NCBI RefSeq assembly: GCF_034651555.1
Contig: NZ_JAYEEQ010000007.1
Location: 112,292-176,291 of the forward strand
Origin: Aurantibrevibacter litoralis
GTDB taxonomy: Bacteria > Bacteroidota > Bacteroidia > Flavobacteriales > Flavobacteriaceae
DNA: 64,000 nucleotides
Reading direction: 5' to 3'
The first letter of the stretch is position 1. Each line of letters opens with the position of its first letter. This document shows positions 15,652 to 25,487 of the stretch, in pieces. Position numbers and translations under genes: made by a program. The notes under the pieces are model-generated. The model saw nothing but the letters and a program-made list of their open reading frames with translations, was not told the origin of the DNA and ran no database searches.

Positions 15652-17615
15652 AAAAACTTATTTGTTTTTCCCTGCTTCTTGCGTATAGTTTAGTTGGATA
15701 TGCCCAATCGGAAGAAAATCCGGTCGCCTGGTCGCATGAGGTGCAACAGATATCTGAGAACGAATACGAGTTAATTTTTAAGGGCGATATTCTTAAAGAT
15801 TGGCATGTGTATTCTTTACATACCGCAGAAGGAGGATCACTCCCAAGTGAGTTCACTTTTGAAAAAGCTGGAGAGGATTATGAGTTGATCGGAGAAACAC
15901 TAGAGAGCGAAACCATAACCGAGTACAGCGATATTTTTGAAGTTGAAGAAACTTTTTTTAAAGACCTTGCCGAATTCCGGCAACGCATAAAAGTACTAAA
16001 CCCTGAAGTAGACATCGTTACTGTAGAACTTTTTTATCAAGTCTGTAAAGAGGTCTGTATTCCAAAAGACGAGGTTTTTACGATTTCGTTGAAGGGCGAG
16101 ACAGTAGTCGTTGAAGACAAACAAGTCGATGCCCGAAGTGCCGCCCTAAGCAAAGCTCTTGTTCTGGATTTAAAGAATAAACAAGATCTTAATGCCGCTG
16201 GTTCAGGAACTGATAACAAAGGCAAATCAGGCCTTTGGGTAATTTTTGGATTGGGATTTTTGGGTGGCCTTATTGCGCTTTTAACGCCTTGCGTGTTCCC
16301 CATGATTCCGCTTACTGTTTCTTTTTTTACAAAACAATCGGGGACTAGAGCCAAAGGGATTTCGAATGCATTGTTATATGGGTTTTTTATAGTACTCATA
16401 TATTTTTTATTGAGCCTTCCCTTTCATTTGTTCGATTCTATAGATTCTCAGATTTTAAATACCATAGCAACCAATGTCTGGCTCAATGTATTCTTCTTTC
16501 TCATTTTTGTGTTTTTTGCATTTTCCTTTTTTGGGTATTATGAGTTAACATTGCCTAGTTCATGGGCCAATAAAATGGATGCTGCCTCCGGTAAAATAGG
16601 AGGAGCCTTGGGCATCTTTTTTATGGCGGTTACCTTGGCCATCGTATCCTTTTCCTGTACGGGACCTATTTTGGGCGGTCTTCTGGGCAGTACCACCTTA
16701 TCTGATGGCGATGTAGCAAATAATTTATCGGCCGGAATGCTCGGTTTTGGTTTGGCATTGGCACTGCCATTCGCACTTTTTGCCTTATTTCCGGCATGGC
16801 TAAATTCGCTTCCCAAGTCGGGCGGTTGGATGACCACCGTAAAAGTGGTACTCGGTTTTCTGGAATTGGCACTTGCCCTAAAGTTCCTTTCAAATGCCGA
16901 CTTAGTAGGGAATTGGGGCTTCTTAAAAAGAGAGTTATTTTTAGGTATATGGATTCTCCTTTTTCTTCTTATGGCCTTGTACCTTTTTGGTATGATCCGA
17001 TTTCCGCACGATAATCCGCAACAAAAACTATCGTGGCCTCGAAAAGGTTTAGGTGTTTTATCGGCGTTGTTTGCCATATATATGCTCTCGGGCTTGTTTA
17101 AATTTTCCGATTTAAAATTGTTGAGTGGTTTTCCGCCGCCCGATTTTTACAGTATAACAGCACAGGAAAATGACTGCCCTTTAGGGATTCAATGTTTTAA
17201 AGACTTTGAAATGGGCTTGGCCTACGCCAAGGAACAACAGAAACCAATATTACTCGATTTTACAGGATGGGCTTGCGTCAACTGTAGAAAAATGGAGGAG
17301 ACCGTCTGGAGTGAACCCGATATTTACCCTATAATTAAAGATAATTATGTACTTATTTCATTGTATATTGATGATCGAAAGGCGTTACCGGTAGAGGCTC
17401 AGTTCAACTTTAAATATGATTCGGGGCGCATCAAAAAAATAAAAACAGTTGGGGAAAAATGGGGTACTTTTCAAACGTTGAACTTCAATGCGGCCTCACA
17501 ACCGTATTATGTATTGCTTTCCCCAGATTTGGAAATCCTTAACACAGCCATACAATATGTAGATCGGGATACCTACAAAGAATGGCTGGAGGTAGGTTTG
17601 TCTAATTTTAAATAG
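15648..17615 (+). CDS. dsbD: Thiol:disulfide interchange protein DsbD
   Basis: The protein has 655 residues. A signal peptide is followed by the N-terminal periplasmic domain (about 20-150) with YQVCKEVCIP, then an eight-helix membrane core starting near residue 190 with LTPCVFPMIPL and SFSCTGPILGG (the redox cysteines), and a C-terminal thioredoxin domain with WACVNCRKME. It carries reducing power from cytoplasmic thioredoxin to extracytoplasmic disulfides. All three cysteine pairs are visible. It is translationally coupled to tilS. Confidence 0.93.
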   Translation: MKKLICFSLLLAYSLVGYAQSEENPVAWSHEVQQISENEYELIFKGDILKDWHVYSLHTAEGGSLPSEFTFEKAGEDYELIGETLESETITEYSDIFEVEETFFKDLAEFRQRIKVLNPEVDIVTVELFYQVCKEVCIPKDEVFTISLKGETVVVEDKQVDARSAALSKALVLDLKNKQDLNAAGSGTDNKGKSGLWVIFGLGFLGGLIALLTPCVFPMIPLTVSFFTKQSGTRAKGISNALLYGFFIVLIYFLLSLPFHLFDSIDSQILNTIATNVWLNVFFFLIFVFFAFSFFGYYELTLPSSWANKMDAASGKIGGALGIFFMAVTLAIVSFSCTGPILGGLLGSTTLSDGDVANNLSAGMLGFGLALALPFALFALFPAWLNSLPKSGGWMTTVKVVLGFLELALALKFLSNADLVGNWGFLKRELFLGIWILLFLLMALYLFGMIRFPHDNPQQKLSWPRKGLGVLSALFAIYMLSGLFKFSDLKLLSGFPPPDFYSITAQENDCPLGIQCFKDFEMGLAYAKEQQKPILLDFTGWACVNCRKMEETVWSEPDIYPIIKDNYVLISLYIDDRKALPVEAQFNFKYDSGRIKKIKTVGEKWGTFQTLNFNAASQPYYVLLSPDLEILNTAIQYVDRDTYKEWLEVGLSNFK

Positions 17616-17755
17616 CAAGATCCCTCGGCGTACTCGTTTTTAGCGCTTCTTAAAATTCCAAAAGAGCTTTTTTGTTTTATCTGTATCAAAACATCCTTTT
17701 CAGCTTGTTTTTTATACCCTAAATTTCCATTACCTTTAGCTTTAAAAGTGATCTT

Positions 17756-20152
17756 GTGAAACGAATAAAGAAAATAGGATGGCTACTTCTAGCCCTAATA
17801 ATCTTGGTTGTTGGGGGTTTGTTTATTTTTATAAACTCACTGAAACCCTCGTATAACGGCAAAAAACAACTACAAAACCTCTCTGATGAGGTGGAGGTAT
17901 ATTTTGATACCTACGGAATTCCTCATATTTACGCTTCAACAGAAGTGGATGCGTTTAAAGCGTTGGGTTATGTACATGCCCAAGATCGCTTATGGCAAAT
18001 GGAATTATTACGGAGGGTGGGAAGTGGCGGACTTTCTGAAGTGTTTGGGGCAGATTTAGTACAGACAGATCAATTTTTATTAACCTTGGGCATTGATGAT
18101 GCGTCTCAAAAAGCAGTAGCGGCTTTAGATCCAAGTAGTCCAACCGCGATCATGGCGGAAAGCTATCTCAGTGGTGTTAATGAATTTATTGCCACAGGAC
18201 CAACGCCCATTGAGTTCTACCTAACGGGGCTTAAAAAGAAGCCCTTTGTCCTTACCGATATCTATAATGCGGTGGGCTATATGGCCTTCAGCTTTGCGAT
18301 GGCTCATAAGACCGATCCTTTATTGACATCCATAAAGGATATATTAGGACCGGACTATCTTAAAGATTTGGAAGTAGATTCAGATCCCAATACCACCTAT
18401 ATCCAAAGTTTTGATAAACAAAACGATAGTTTGTCTAATACCGCCATAGAAAAATTAATAACCGAGGTATTGGCACCGCTTCCTGTACCTCTGTTAGAAG
18501 GAAGTAACGGTTGGGTAATTGGCCCTGAAAAAACCAAAAACGGGAAGGTTATTTTTGCCAACGATCCCCATATTGGTTTTGCACAGCCATCGGTATGGTA
18601 TGAGGCTCATTTAAGCACCCCAACGTATGAGAAATACGGATACCATTTGGCAGGAATTCCATTCCCTTTATTAGCACATGATCGCAAATTGGCCTATGGT
18701 CTTACGATGTTTGAAAATGACGATGTCGATTTCTACTATGAGACTATAAATCCCAAAGACAGCACCCAGTATGCCACGCCCAACGGATGGGCTTCGTTTG
18801 AAGTAATTTCTAAAACCATAAAAGTGAAGGACGCAGCCGACGTGGTGTTCACATTTAAAAAAACAGAGCGCGGGGCGGTACTTAATGGCATTGCAAATCA
18901 GATTGAAGGAGAGCGACCCATCACCATGTCTTGGATGTATACGAAGTTGGACAATAAGGTTATGGAGGCGATGTATGGTATGAGTCATGCCAATACCTTA
19001 CACGAATTTCAAAATGCCATGCCACAGATTCATGCGCCAGGGCTAAATATTATGTATGGTGATGCAGAAGGTAATGTAGCTTGGTATGCAGCAGCACAAT
19101 TATACCGGATGCCCGATAGCGTGCATACGAAATTTATTTTGGACGGTAGCAGTGGCACACAGGAAGCCTTAGAATTTTTAGATTTTTCTTATAATCCAAA
19201 AGCTGTTAATCCTCCTTGGCATTATGTGTACTCAGCCAATAATCAGCCCGATACTATTGCGGGTCGTCTCTATCCGGGGTATTATCTTCCGGAGAATAGG
19301 GCAAAACGCACTGTAGAACTCATCGAATCAAATTGCAGTTGGGATATGGAGGCAAGTCGTATTATGATCACCGATGTGGTTTCAACGGTAGATCCTATGG
19401 TTGTAGATGATTTAGCGCGCTCCATAGACGTAAAACGCCTATCGCCCATGCAAATTGAGGAGTTGGATAAATTGAACCAATGGGGCGGTGAATACAATTT
19501 AGAAAGTTCGGAAGCAACGATTTATAATCGATGGATTTATTTTTATCTGAAATACACCTTTGAAGACGAATTAGGAGAAGATCGATTTCAACAAATGTTA
19601 AATACGCATTTCTTAAAGCGATTGATTGCTCCTATGGCTGATAAAGAGTATTCTATTTGGTGGGATGATGTAACTACGGAAAACGTGATAGAAACTAAAA
19701 AAGATATTGTAAACAGGTCTTTCGGGGAGGCTATTGCCTCGTTAGAAAAGGATTTTGGAGGTCAAATGTCCAATTGGAATTGGGGAAAGGTGCATACGCT
19801 AGAGCATGCACATCCCATTGGTCAAATAGACGCCTTACGTTCCTTTTTTAATGTAGGTCCGTTTCCTATAAATGGGGCAAGAGAAGTTATCAATAATTTA
19901 GGTTTTCCGTATGATGCCACTGGCAGGTATAGGGTAAATTCTGGGCCATCTACGCGAAGAATTGTTGATTTTTCCGATATCGAAAATAGTATTAGCATCT
20001 TACCTACCGGGCAGTCGGGGAATCCTTTTAGTCCCCACTACAAGGATCAGGCAACGATGTACATCAATGGTGAATTTCGTAAAATGATGCTCAACAAGGA
20101 AGAAATTAAACGCACTTCGCCCAACCTTCTGCGCTTTCAATCTAAAAAATAA
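17756..20152 (+). CDS. Penicillin acylase family (Ntn-hydrolase) protein
   Basis: The precursor has 798 residues and an N-terminal membrane anchor (residues about 8-28). The autocleavage site is visible as LLEGSNGWVIGPEKT, where the Ser becomes the N-terminal nucleophile of the beta subunit, followed by ANDPHIGFAQPSVWYE. The alpha-side motif YGIPHIYASTEVDAFKALGY matches the family. Members hydrolyse amide bonds of acylated substrates such as penicillins or acyl-homoserine lactones; the substrate here is not predictable. The start is GTG at 17756. Confidence 0.9.
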   Translation: MKRIKKIGWLLLALIILVVGGLFIFINSLKPSYNGKKQLQNLSDEVEVYFDTYGIPHIYASTEVDAFKALGYVHAQDRLWQMELLRRVGSGGLSEVFGADLVQTDQFLLTLGIDDASQKAVAALDPSSPTAIMAESYLSGVNEFIATGPTPIEFYLTGLKKKPFVLTDIYNAVGYMAFSFAMAHKTDPLLTSIKDILGPDYLKDLEVDSDPNTTYIQSFDKQNDSLSNTAIEKLITEVLAPLPVPLLEGSNGWVIGPEKTKNGKVIFANDPHIGFAQPSVWYEAHLSTPTYEKYGYHLAGIPFPLLAHDRKLAYGLTMFENDDVDFYYETINPKDSTQYATPNGWASFEVISKTIKVKDAADVVFTFKKTERGAVLNGIANQIEGERPITMSWMYTKLDNKVMEAMYGMSHANTLHEFQNAMPQIHAPGLNIMYGDAEGNVAWYAAAQLYRMPDSVHTKFILDGSSGTQEALEFLDFSYNPKAVNPPWHYVYSANNQPDTIAGRLYPGYYLPENRAKRTVELIESNCSWDMEASRIMITDVVSTVDPMVVDDLARSIDVKRLSPMQIEELDKLNQWGGEYNLESSEATIYNRWIYFYLKYTFEDELGEDRFQQMLNTHFLKRLIAPMADKEYSIWWDDVTTENVIETKKDIVNRSFGEAIASLEKDFGGQMSNWNWGKVHTLEHAHPIGQIDALRSFFNVGPFPINGAREVINNLGFPYDATGRYRVNSGPSTRRIVDFSDIENSISILPTGQSGNPFSPHYKDQATMYINGEFRKMMLNKEEIKRTSPNLLRFQSKK

Positions 20153-20345
20153 TTTATATTTTTAAATATAGTAAAGACGTTATTACTGCTAGTTTTTGTT
20201 GATACTTTTTAATGTCATGCAGGTGTAGCAGCTATGTTACTGCACAAGTGCTCTAAAGAGTAATGAAGTGCATGGGGTAAATTCATTTTGTTGTTAGGAT
20301 TAAAGTTTAGAAAAAAACTTTAAATTTAACGCAATTCATAAGGTT

Positions 20346-21881
20346 ATGCTTACAAAAGTTTTCGGAAGTGCTGTTTTTGGAGTGGAGGCAGCCACTATTA
20401 CCGTTGAGGTAAATGTAGATAAAGGGATAGGGTATCATTTAGTAGGACTTCCTGACAACGCCATAAAAGAAAGTAATTTCCGTATTGCGGCCGCTTTGCA
20501 AAACAACGGCTATAAAATTCCCGGTAAAAAAATAACTATAAACATGGCGCCTGCAGATATGCGAAAGGAAGGATCTGCTTACGATCTTACGCTGGCATTG
20601 GGGATTTTGATGGCTTCAGAGCAAATAAAGTCAGAAAACATAGCGCAATACATTATAATGGGTGAGTTGTCTTTGGATGGCAGTCTACAGCCCATAAAAG
20701 GAGCATTGCCCATTGCAATAAAAGCACAGCAAGAGGGGTTTAAGGGTTTTATTTTACCCAAAGAGAATGCCAAGGAAGCCGCTATCGTGGAAGATTTTGA
20801 AGTCTATGGTATTGAGAATATTACAGAAGTCATCCATTTTTTTGATAGGGGAACACCATTAGAACGAACCGTTGTAGACATTAAAACAGAGTTCTACAAA
20901 AGTCTGGATTTCCCTGAGTTCGATTTTTCCGATGTTAAAGGTCAGGAAAGCATCAAACGTTGCATGGAAATTGCCGCTGCCGGCGGACATAATATTATAT
21001 TAATTGGGCCTCCTGGTTCGGGTAAAACCATGTTAGCCAAAAGATTACCCTCCATTTTACCTCCAATGACCTTACAAGAAGCCTTGGAAACCACTAAAAT
21101 TCACAGTGTGGTGGGTAAGATAAAAAATATGGGAATCATGAGTCAGCGCCCGTTTCGGAGTCCACACCATACCATATCCGATGTAGCCTTGGTCGGTGGG
21201 GGAGCGTACCCCCAGCCGGGAGAGATTTCGCTTTCCCATAACGGCGTGTTATTTTTAGACGAATTACCGGAATTTAAGCGTGGGGTTTTGGAAGTAATGC
21301 GGCAACCTTTGGAAGACAGAGAAGTGACCATTTCGCGGGCTAAGTTTACCGTAACCTACCCGAGTAGTTTTATGTTAGTAGCAAGTATGAATCCCAGTCC
21401 GGGAGGCTATTTTAATGATCCTGATGCACCTGTAACATCCTCTCCGGCCGAAATGCAACGCTATTTGGGGAAAATTTCGGGTCCCTTGTTAGATCGTATC
21501 GATATACATATCGAAGTGACTCCGGTGCCTTTCGAAAAACTATCCGAAGAACGAAAAGGGGAGGGCAGTCTTGAAATTCGTAGGCGGGTAACCGCTGCCA
21601 GAGAATTGCAAACGCATCGTTTTGCGGCATTAGAAAATGTACACTATAATGCCCAAATGAGTACCAAACAAATTAGACAATATTGTAAACTGGACGAGGC
21701 TTCCCTTCAGTTGCTCAAAAATGCTATGGAGCGCTTAAACCTTTCTGCCCGAGCCTACGACCGTATTTTAAAGGTAGCCCGTACCATAGCCGACTTAGAA
21801 CAATCCTCAGAAATTAGTGGCACTCATATCGCAGAAGCCATACAGTATCGCAGTTTGGATAGAGAAGGTTGGTTAGGGTAG
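20346..21881 (+). CDS. comM: YifB/ComM family AAA+ ATPase
   Basis: The protein has 511 residues: an N-terminal Lon-protease-like domain (residues 1-160), then a magnesium-chelatase-type AAA+ core with Walker A GPPGSGKTM, Walker B VLFLDELPEF and the MNPSPGG sensor region, and a C-terminal helical domain. ComM is a hexameric helicase that helps branch migration when incoming DNA is recombined during natural transformation. The gene looks complete and monocistronic. Confidence 0.92.
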   Translation: MLTKVFGSAVFGVEAATITVEVNVDKGIGYHLVGLPDNAIKESNFRIAAALQNNGYKIPGKKITINMAPADMRKEGSAYDLTLALGILMASEQIKSENIAQYIIMGELSLDGSLQPIKGALPIAIKAQQEGFKGFILPKENAKEAAIVEDFEVYGIENITEVIHFFDRGTPLERTVVDIKTEFYKSLDFPEFDFSDVKGQESIKRCMEIAAAGGHNIILIGPPGSGKTMLAKRLPSILPPMTLQEALETTKIHSVVGKIKNMGIMSQRPFRSPHHTISDVALVGGGAYPQPGEISLSHNGVLFLDELPEFKRGVLEVMRQPLEDREVTISRAKFTVTYPSSFMLVASMNPSPGGYFNDPDAPVTSSPAEMQRYLGKISGPLLDRIDIHIEVTPVPFEKLSEERKGEGSLEIRRRVTAARELQTHRFAALENVHYNAQMSTKQIRQYCKLDEASLQLLKNAMERLNLSARAYDRILKVARTIADLEQSSEISGTHIAEAIQYRSLDREGWLG

Positions 21882-21900
21882 TAGGGTGTAACTAATGTGT

Positions 21901-21956
21901 AAAAACAAAAATCCCTGAAAATCATACGATTAACAGGGATTTGATACTAATTGATA
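21901..21956. repeat. Direct repeat flanking the Fic gene, left copy
   Basis: 43 bases are identical to 23294-23336, and after a three-base difference ten more agree (CTAATTGATA). It contains the stem AATCCCTG / CAGGGATT and, read on the minus strand, ends in a T-rich tail, so it looks like an intrinsic terminator. Confidence 0.85.
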
Positions 21957-22037
21957 TCATTCATCAATATTTTAAGTTAAAGTCTTTCGATAGCACGGAA
22001 GGAAGTATCATTAAAATCATATACAAGGGCAATTTTT

Positions 22038-22095
22038 ACTCTCGTATTTAATACGAGAGTAATTTTTTGATATATTTACACTCGTATTAATATCG
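22038..22095 (+). promoter_or_regulatory. Double operator candidate upstream of the Fic gene
   Basis: 22038-22060 is a perfect odd palindrome, ACTCTCGTATT-T-AATACGAGAGT. A second, imperfect copy (CTCGTATTAATATCGA) starts at 22081. Between them lies TATATTTA at 22071, close to the Bacteroidota -7 pattern. A protein bound to both sites would cover the promoter. The Fic protein has a C-terminal winged helix that could bind here, as known for some Fic regulators; this is inference. Confidence 0.55.
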
Positions 22096-22137
22096 AAGGC
22101 GTTTTGTGCCCTCTATAATAAATTAAATAGTGAAATA

Positions 22138-23211
22138 ATGTACAACCCAGAGATACCGTACAATGATTTACCCCTATTGCCTCCACCCAAGGAAGTAGAG
22201 AGCACGGCAATACTTAAAAAAACAATTACGGCAAGTAGGGCTTTATCAGAGTTAAAAGGAGCGATAACCAATCTACCAAACCCAAGACTCTTTATTGATA
22301 CGATCAACTTACAAGAAGCACGGGCAAGTTCTGCAATAGAAAATATTATTACAACACAAGATGAGCTTTTTAAAGCCTCTATTGCTGATAAAAAAAATCA
22401 TAACCCTGCCACAAAGGAAGTGATTCATTACAAGGATGCATTATGGTATGGACTAGAGCAAATAAAGAAAAGACCACTACTTACTACAAATCTCTTTATA
22501 GAAATAATGCGTATACTCAAAGAGAATGGGTCTGGTATTAGAAATGCTCCTGGTACCCAGTTAAAAAATCCAGCAACAAATAAAGTGGTATATACCCCAC
22601 CAGAAGGAGAAAATGTAATTAGAGAAAAATTAAAAAACCTAGAAGATTTTATTCACGCTGAAGATGATATAGACCCTTTGGTAAAAATGGCAATTATTCA
22701 TTATCAATTTGAAGCAATACACCCATTTTTTGATGGTAATGGCCGTACAGGTAGAATCATACTTTTACTATATCTGAAGTTTACCGATTTATTAGATTTA
22801 CCCGCACTCTATTTAAGCATATACATTATAGAACACAAAGACCAATACTATGCTAACCTTCGTAAAGTAACCGAGGATGGAAATTGGAAAGATTGGATTT
22901 TATACATGTTGGATATGGTAGAGCAAACAGCATCTAGAGGAAGGAAACAAATAGCAGAAATAGAAAAATTAATGAATGAAATAGGGGCAGAAATTCAAGA
23001 AAAATTACCGGGAATGTACACAAAAGATTTATTGGAAGTGTTGTTTAAATTACCCTATACCAAACGAAACCAGTTAGAAAAAGCAGGTTTGGGAAATTTA
23101 AAAACAGTTGGTAATTATTTAAAAGAATTAGAAAGTAATGGCTTCCTTAAAAGTGAACAAGTTGGGAAAGAAAAGCTATACCTCAATTTTAGATTATTAG
23201 AAGTATTATAG
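22138..23211 (+). CDS. Fic domain AMPylase with C-terminal winged helix
   Basis: The protein has 357 residues. The Fic catalytic motif is canonical: HPFFDGNGRTGR at about residues 199-210. The N-terminal part has the inhibitory helix signature SSAIEN, so it is a class II self-inhibited Fic that transfers AMP to a protein hydroxyl when relieved. Residues about 295-355 form a winged helix (LPYTKRNQLEKAGLGNLKTV). No separate antitoxin is present. The gene lies between two copies of a 43-bp repeat, which suggests it was inserted as a unit. Confidence 0.92.
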   Translation: MYNPEIPYNDLPLLPPPKEVESTAILKKTITASRALSELKGAITNLPNPRLFIDTINLQEARASSAIENIITTQDELFKASIADKKNHNPATKEVIHYKDALWYGLEQIKKRPLLTTNLFIEIMRILKENGSGIRNAPGTQLKNPATNKVVYTPPEGENVIREKLKNLEDFIHAEDDIDPLVKMAIIHYQFEAIHPFFDGNGRTGRIILLLYLKFTDLLDLPALYLSIYIIEHKDQYYANLRKVTEDGNWKDWILYMLDMVEQTASRGRKQIAEIEKLMNEIGAEIQEKLPGMYTKDLLEVLFKLPYTKRNQLEKAGLGNLKTVGNYLKELESNGFLKSEQVGKEKLYLNFRLLEVL

Positions 23212-23293
23212 GATAACACAACTGTTAAAATGAATTTGTAATCCTATTTGTTGACGTTTTATTTAGGATCAATTGGTTTTGTTTACTATCCTA

Positions 23294-23349
23294 AAAAACA
23301 AAAATCCCTGAAAATCATACGATTAACAGGGATTTGGTTCTAATTGATA
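23294..23349. repeat. Direct repeat flanking the Fic gene, right copy
   Basis: Same 43-bp core as 21901-21943. Here the repeat continues directly into a tRNA 3'-end-like remnant on the minus strand. That order (tRNA end, then terminator) is what one expects downstream of a tRNA gene. Confidence 0.85.
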
Positions 23350-23351
23350 CC

Positions 23352-23374
23352 CTAAAAAGTCGGGGTGGCAGGAA
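23352..23374 (-). pseudogene. Remnant of a tRNA 3' end
   Basis: The minus strand reads TCCTGCCACCCCGACTTTTT, which resembles the last bases of a tRNA T-arm and acceptor stem followed by a T-run. The sequence just inside it does not continue as a T-loop and no other tRNA parts are nearby. tRNA 3' ends are frequent integration sites, so it may be an old attachment site. The identity of the tRNA is not certain. Confidence 0.45.
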
Positions 23375-23595
23375 GCCAACCATATACTATTATTAGCCTA
23401 TATATCAATCAGTTAAAGAATCCAAAACCTCACCTGTTAGCCGAATTGTTGACAGAATAAAAATGTACTTAAAGTGAAGTGCTTTACTTTCTGACAGTAT
23501 AAATATAAACTATCTTTTTGTTTAAAGAGGAATCTTTTCTACATAAATAGAACATGAGAATAAAATTATAAATTGTTGTACCTATGCATTTTTAC

Positions 23596-24108
23596 CTATT
23601 GCTGATGCTGCAAAAAAACAACAGCCTCTAGGTTTTCCTGCCTCCGCTGTAGGCTTTTCTCCTTTTTAAATCCGATATGCACAATCGCACCGTAGCTGCC
23701 TTTTTGCTCCAGATGATACAGGGTTTTTAAGATAGCGGTATATCCTCCTCGTAAACCAAATCGATACGTCTCTGTAAAAGTTGCGTCCTTTTCTGCAATT
23801 AAAGGTTGTTTAAAATCCAAGACCTGAACTCCATTTCTTTGGACCTCCTCGTTAAGCGTTTTCAGCAAATTGTGCTGAAACGAATGACTCCCAAATTCCC
23901 TTCGTGCTAATAAAGAATCATAGTAGATCTCCTTTTGCGTCAATCGGATCATTTGCTCAGGGATGTGTTGTACAGAAGCCACCTGCATTTCCAAATCTTT
24001 ATACTCGTGCCAAACCGTAACGGTCTTCTGCAATGCCATTTTATAACTGCAAAAGAGCATCAATAGGATACTTCCAAGTAACAATTTGTTTTTAAGGTCC
24101 AATTTCAT
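23596..24108 (-). CDS. GspM/PilO-like assembly protein
   Basis: The protein has 170 residues. One membrane segment at residues 8-25 (LLLGSILLMLFCSYKMAL) is followed by a coiled-coil-like stretch and an alpha/beta domain of about 90 residues. No sequence motif proves the family. The call rests on topology, size and its place as the last gene of a GspG-peptidase-GspE-GspD-GspL series. It would form the inner-membrane platform with the GspL-like protein. It is separated from that gene by a 179-bp gap in which I see no feature. Confidence 0.55.
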   Translation of the reverse strand: MKLDLKNKLLLGSILLMLFCSYKMALQKTVTVWHEYKDLEMQVASVQHIPEQMIRLTQKEIYYDSLLARREFGSHSFQHNLLKTLNEEVQRNGVQVLDFKQPLIAEKDATFTETYRFGLRGGYTAILKTLYHLEQKGSYGAIVHIGFKKEKSLQRRQENLEAVVFLQHQQ

Positions 24109-24287
24109 GTTTTAGGTATTTATAATTTTTTAATGCTTAAAAATAACATCCATATCGTCGCTCCGATTTGGGTCGAAGTTTATGGCCATGGATGTTTCAT
24201 TTCAGAAAATTAGTAATCATATGTATCTGTATATTCATGCAATAGCTGCTTTGCGCTACCCACTCACAAAATCAACTCCTGTTACCG

Positions 24288-25487
24288 TTATTCCTCAAGT
24301 ACTATTTTAATAGCGAATTCCGAATTTTCCTTCGTCACAAAATCATAACCAAGGATTTCAACACTCTGAATCCACTTTTGTTCCTCCAATAACGCAATCC
24401 ACATAGAAAAGGCAGCACTTTCCGAAGAAATGCCGGAGACCTTTAAGACCCCTTCTTCTATATCAAGGGATTTTCCCTCCCTAAAAGGTTTTTTTAAAGA
24501 TTGGAATTGCATTTCTCCCAAAAATACCGTCGACGGAACGTTGATGGCCAATTGATCTAAATAGTGCGTTGCCCTTGAGTTCCCCGACCGGTTGAGTAGA
24601 TCCACTCGTTCCTGTTTCTCCGTTACCAATGTGCTGAGCGCCTTAAACTGTTTGACCTGACTACTATGTAGCTCTGAGGAAGTCTTTGTCTCCTGTACCT
24701 TGGTATAATAATGATCAAATACAAAAAAGTTCACCAATAACAGGATCAAAAAGAACACGAGTGCCGATTTGGCAACCGTAGTAAAAATGCGCTTATTTTT
24801 AAACGTATAACTCAGACTATCATTGATTTCGGTTAAATTGGTAACCGAAATCCGTCCCTCCAGATGACCAAGAATATGCGCAAATCCCAGAAGGTGCCTG
24901 CCCTGCAATTCCAATCCGTTCAGTCTGTAAGTATCCTCGGCGGACGACTGCGGATATACCTCTCGAATCCGGCTCAGTTCAATGTCCAATCCAAAATTGG
25001 AACCCTGTACGGATCCTGATTCCAAATGGGGTAATACCGAACCCAATCCGGCCAGACCCAATTGAACAGCGCTGGGTTGCATCCCTATTTCCCCTAGGGC
25101 ATTTATGACTTCTTCCACCACATCCATCCGGGCAATGGACACCATAGGGTAAGATTCATCTAAAAATATATCGTAATAAAACGCCTCAAGATTTAGATTG
25201 GGAAAGGTATGATTTACCTTAGCTTCATGTGAGTTTAACTCCATATCGGCTATAGGCTTGGTTAGGACATTATGGGTATTGATGGTTAGGAACAGTGATG
25301 CCTTGGTGCCTATCCAGTCTTTCAATTCTTCCAGTTTCGTAACTTCGGTTGCCCTTAGTATGGTAAGTTCCCCTTTTTCCTTTTTTAGTACCAGTGTAGT
25401 ATAATATGTAATACCTTGATGGTCGTACATCTCAATAGCGGCATATACCCTTCCTTCCAAAAAATATGTGAGCCAGCGGCTTACCAT
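24288..25487 (-). CDS. GspL / PilM-PilN-like inner-membrane platform protein
   Basis: The protein has 399 residues. The N-terminal ~250 residues look like a reduced actin-like (PilM/GspL cytoplasmic) domain, followed by one membrane segment (SALVFFLILLLVNFFVFDHY), a coiled coil and a periplasmic PilN-like alpha/beta domain. I placed the start at ATG 25487, which overlaps the secretin stop as TAATG; a longer frame upstream overlaps the secretin by 78 bases and lacks family character. It would couple the GspE motor to the pseudopilus. Confidence 0.7.
   Translation of the reverse strand: MVSRWLTYFLEGRVYAAIEMYDHQGITYYTTLVLKKEKGELTILRATEVTKLEELKDWIGTKASLFLTINTHNVLTKPIADMELNSHEAKVNHTFPNLNLEAFYYDIFLDESYPMVSIARMDVVEEVINALGEIGMQPSAVQLGLAGLGSVLPHLESGSVQGSNFGLDIELSRIREVYPQSSAEDTYRLNGLELQGRHLLGFAHILGHLEGRISVTNLTEINDSLSYTFKNKRIFTTVAKSALVFFLILLLVNFFVFDHYYTKVQETKTSSELHSSQVKQFKALSTLVTEKQERVDLLNRSGNSRATHYLDQLAINVPSTVFLGEMQFQSLKKPFREGKSLDIEEGVLKVSGISSESAAFSMWIALLEEQKWIQSVEILGYDFVTKENSEFAIKIVLEE

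Noticed and set aside
23352..23374. A complete tRNA gene on the minus strand
   Set aside because: Only the last ~20 bases resemble a tRNA. No anticodon arm, D-arm or T-loop can be found upstream.
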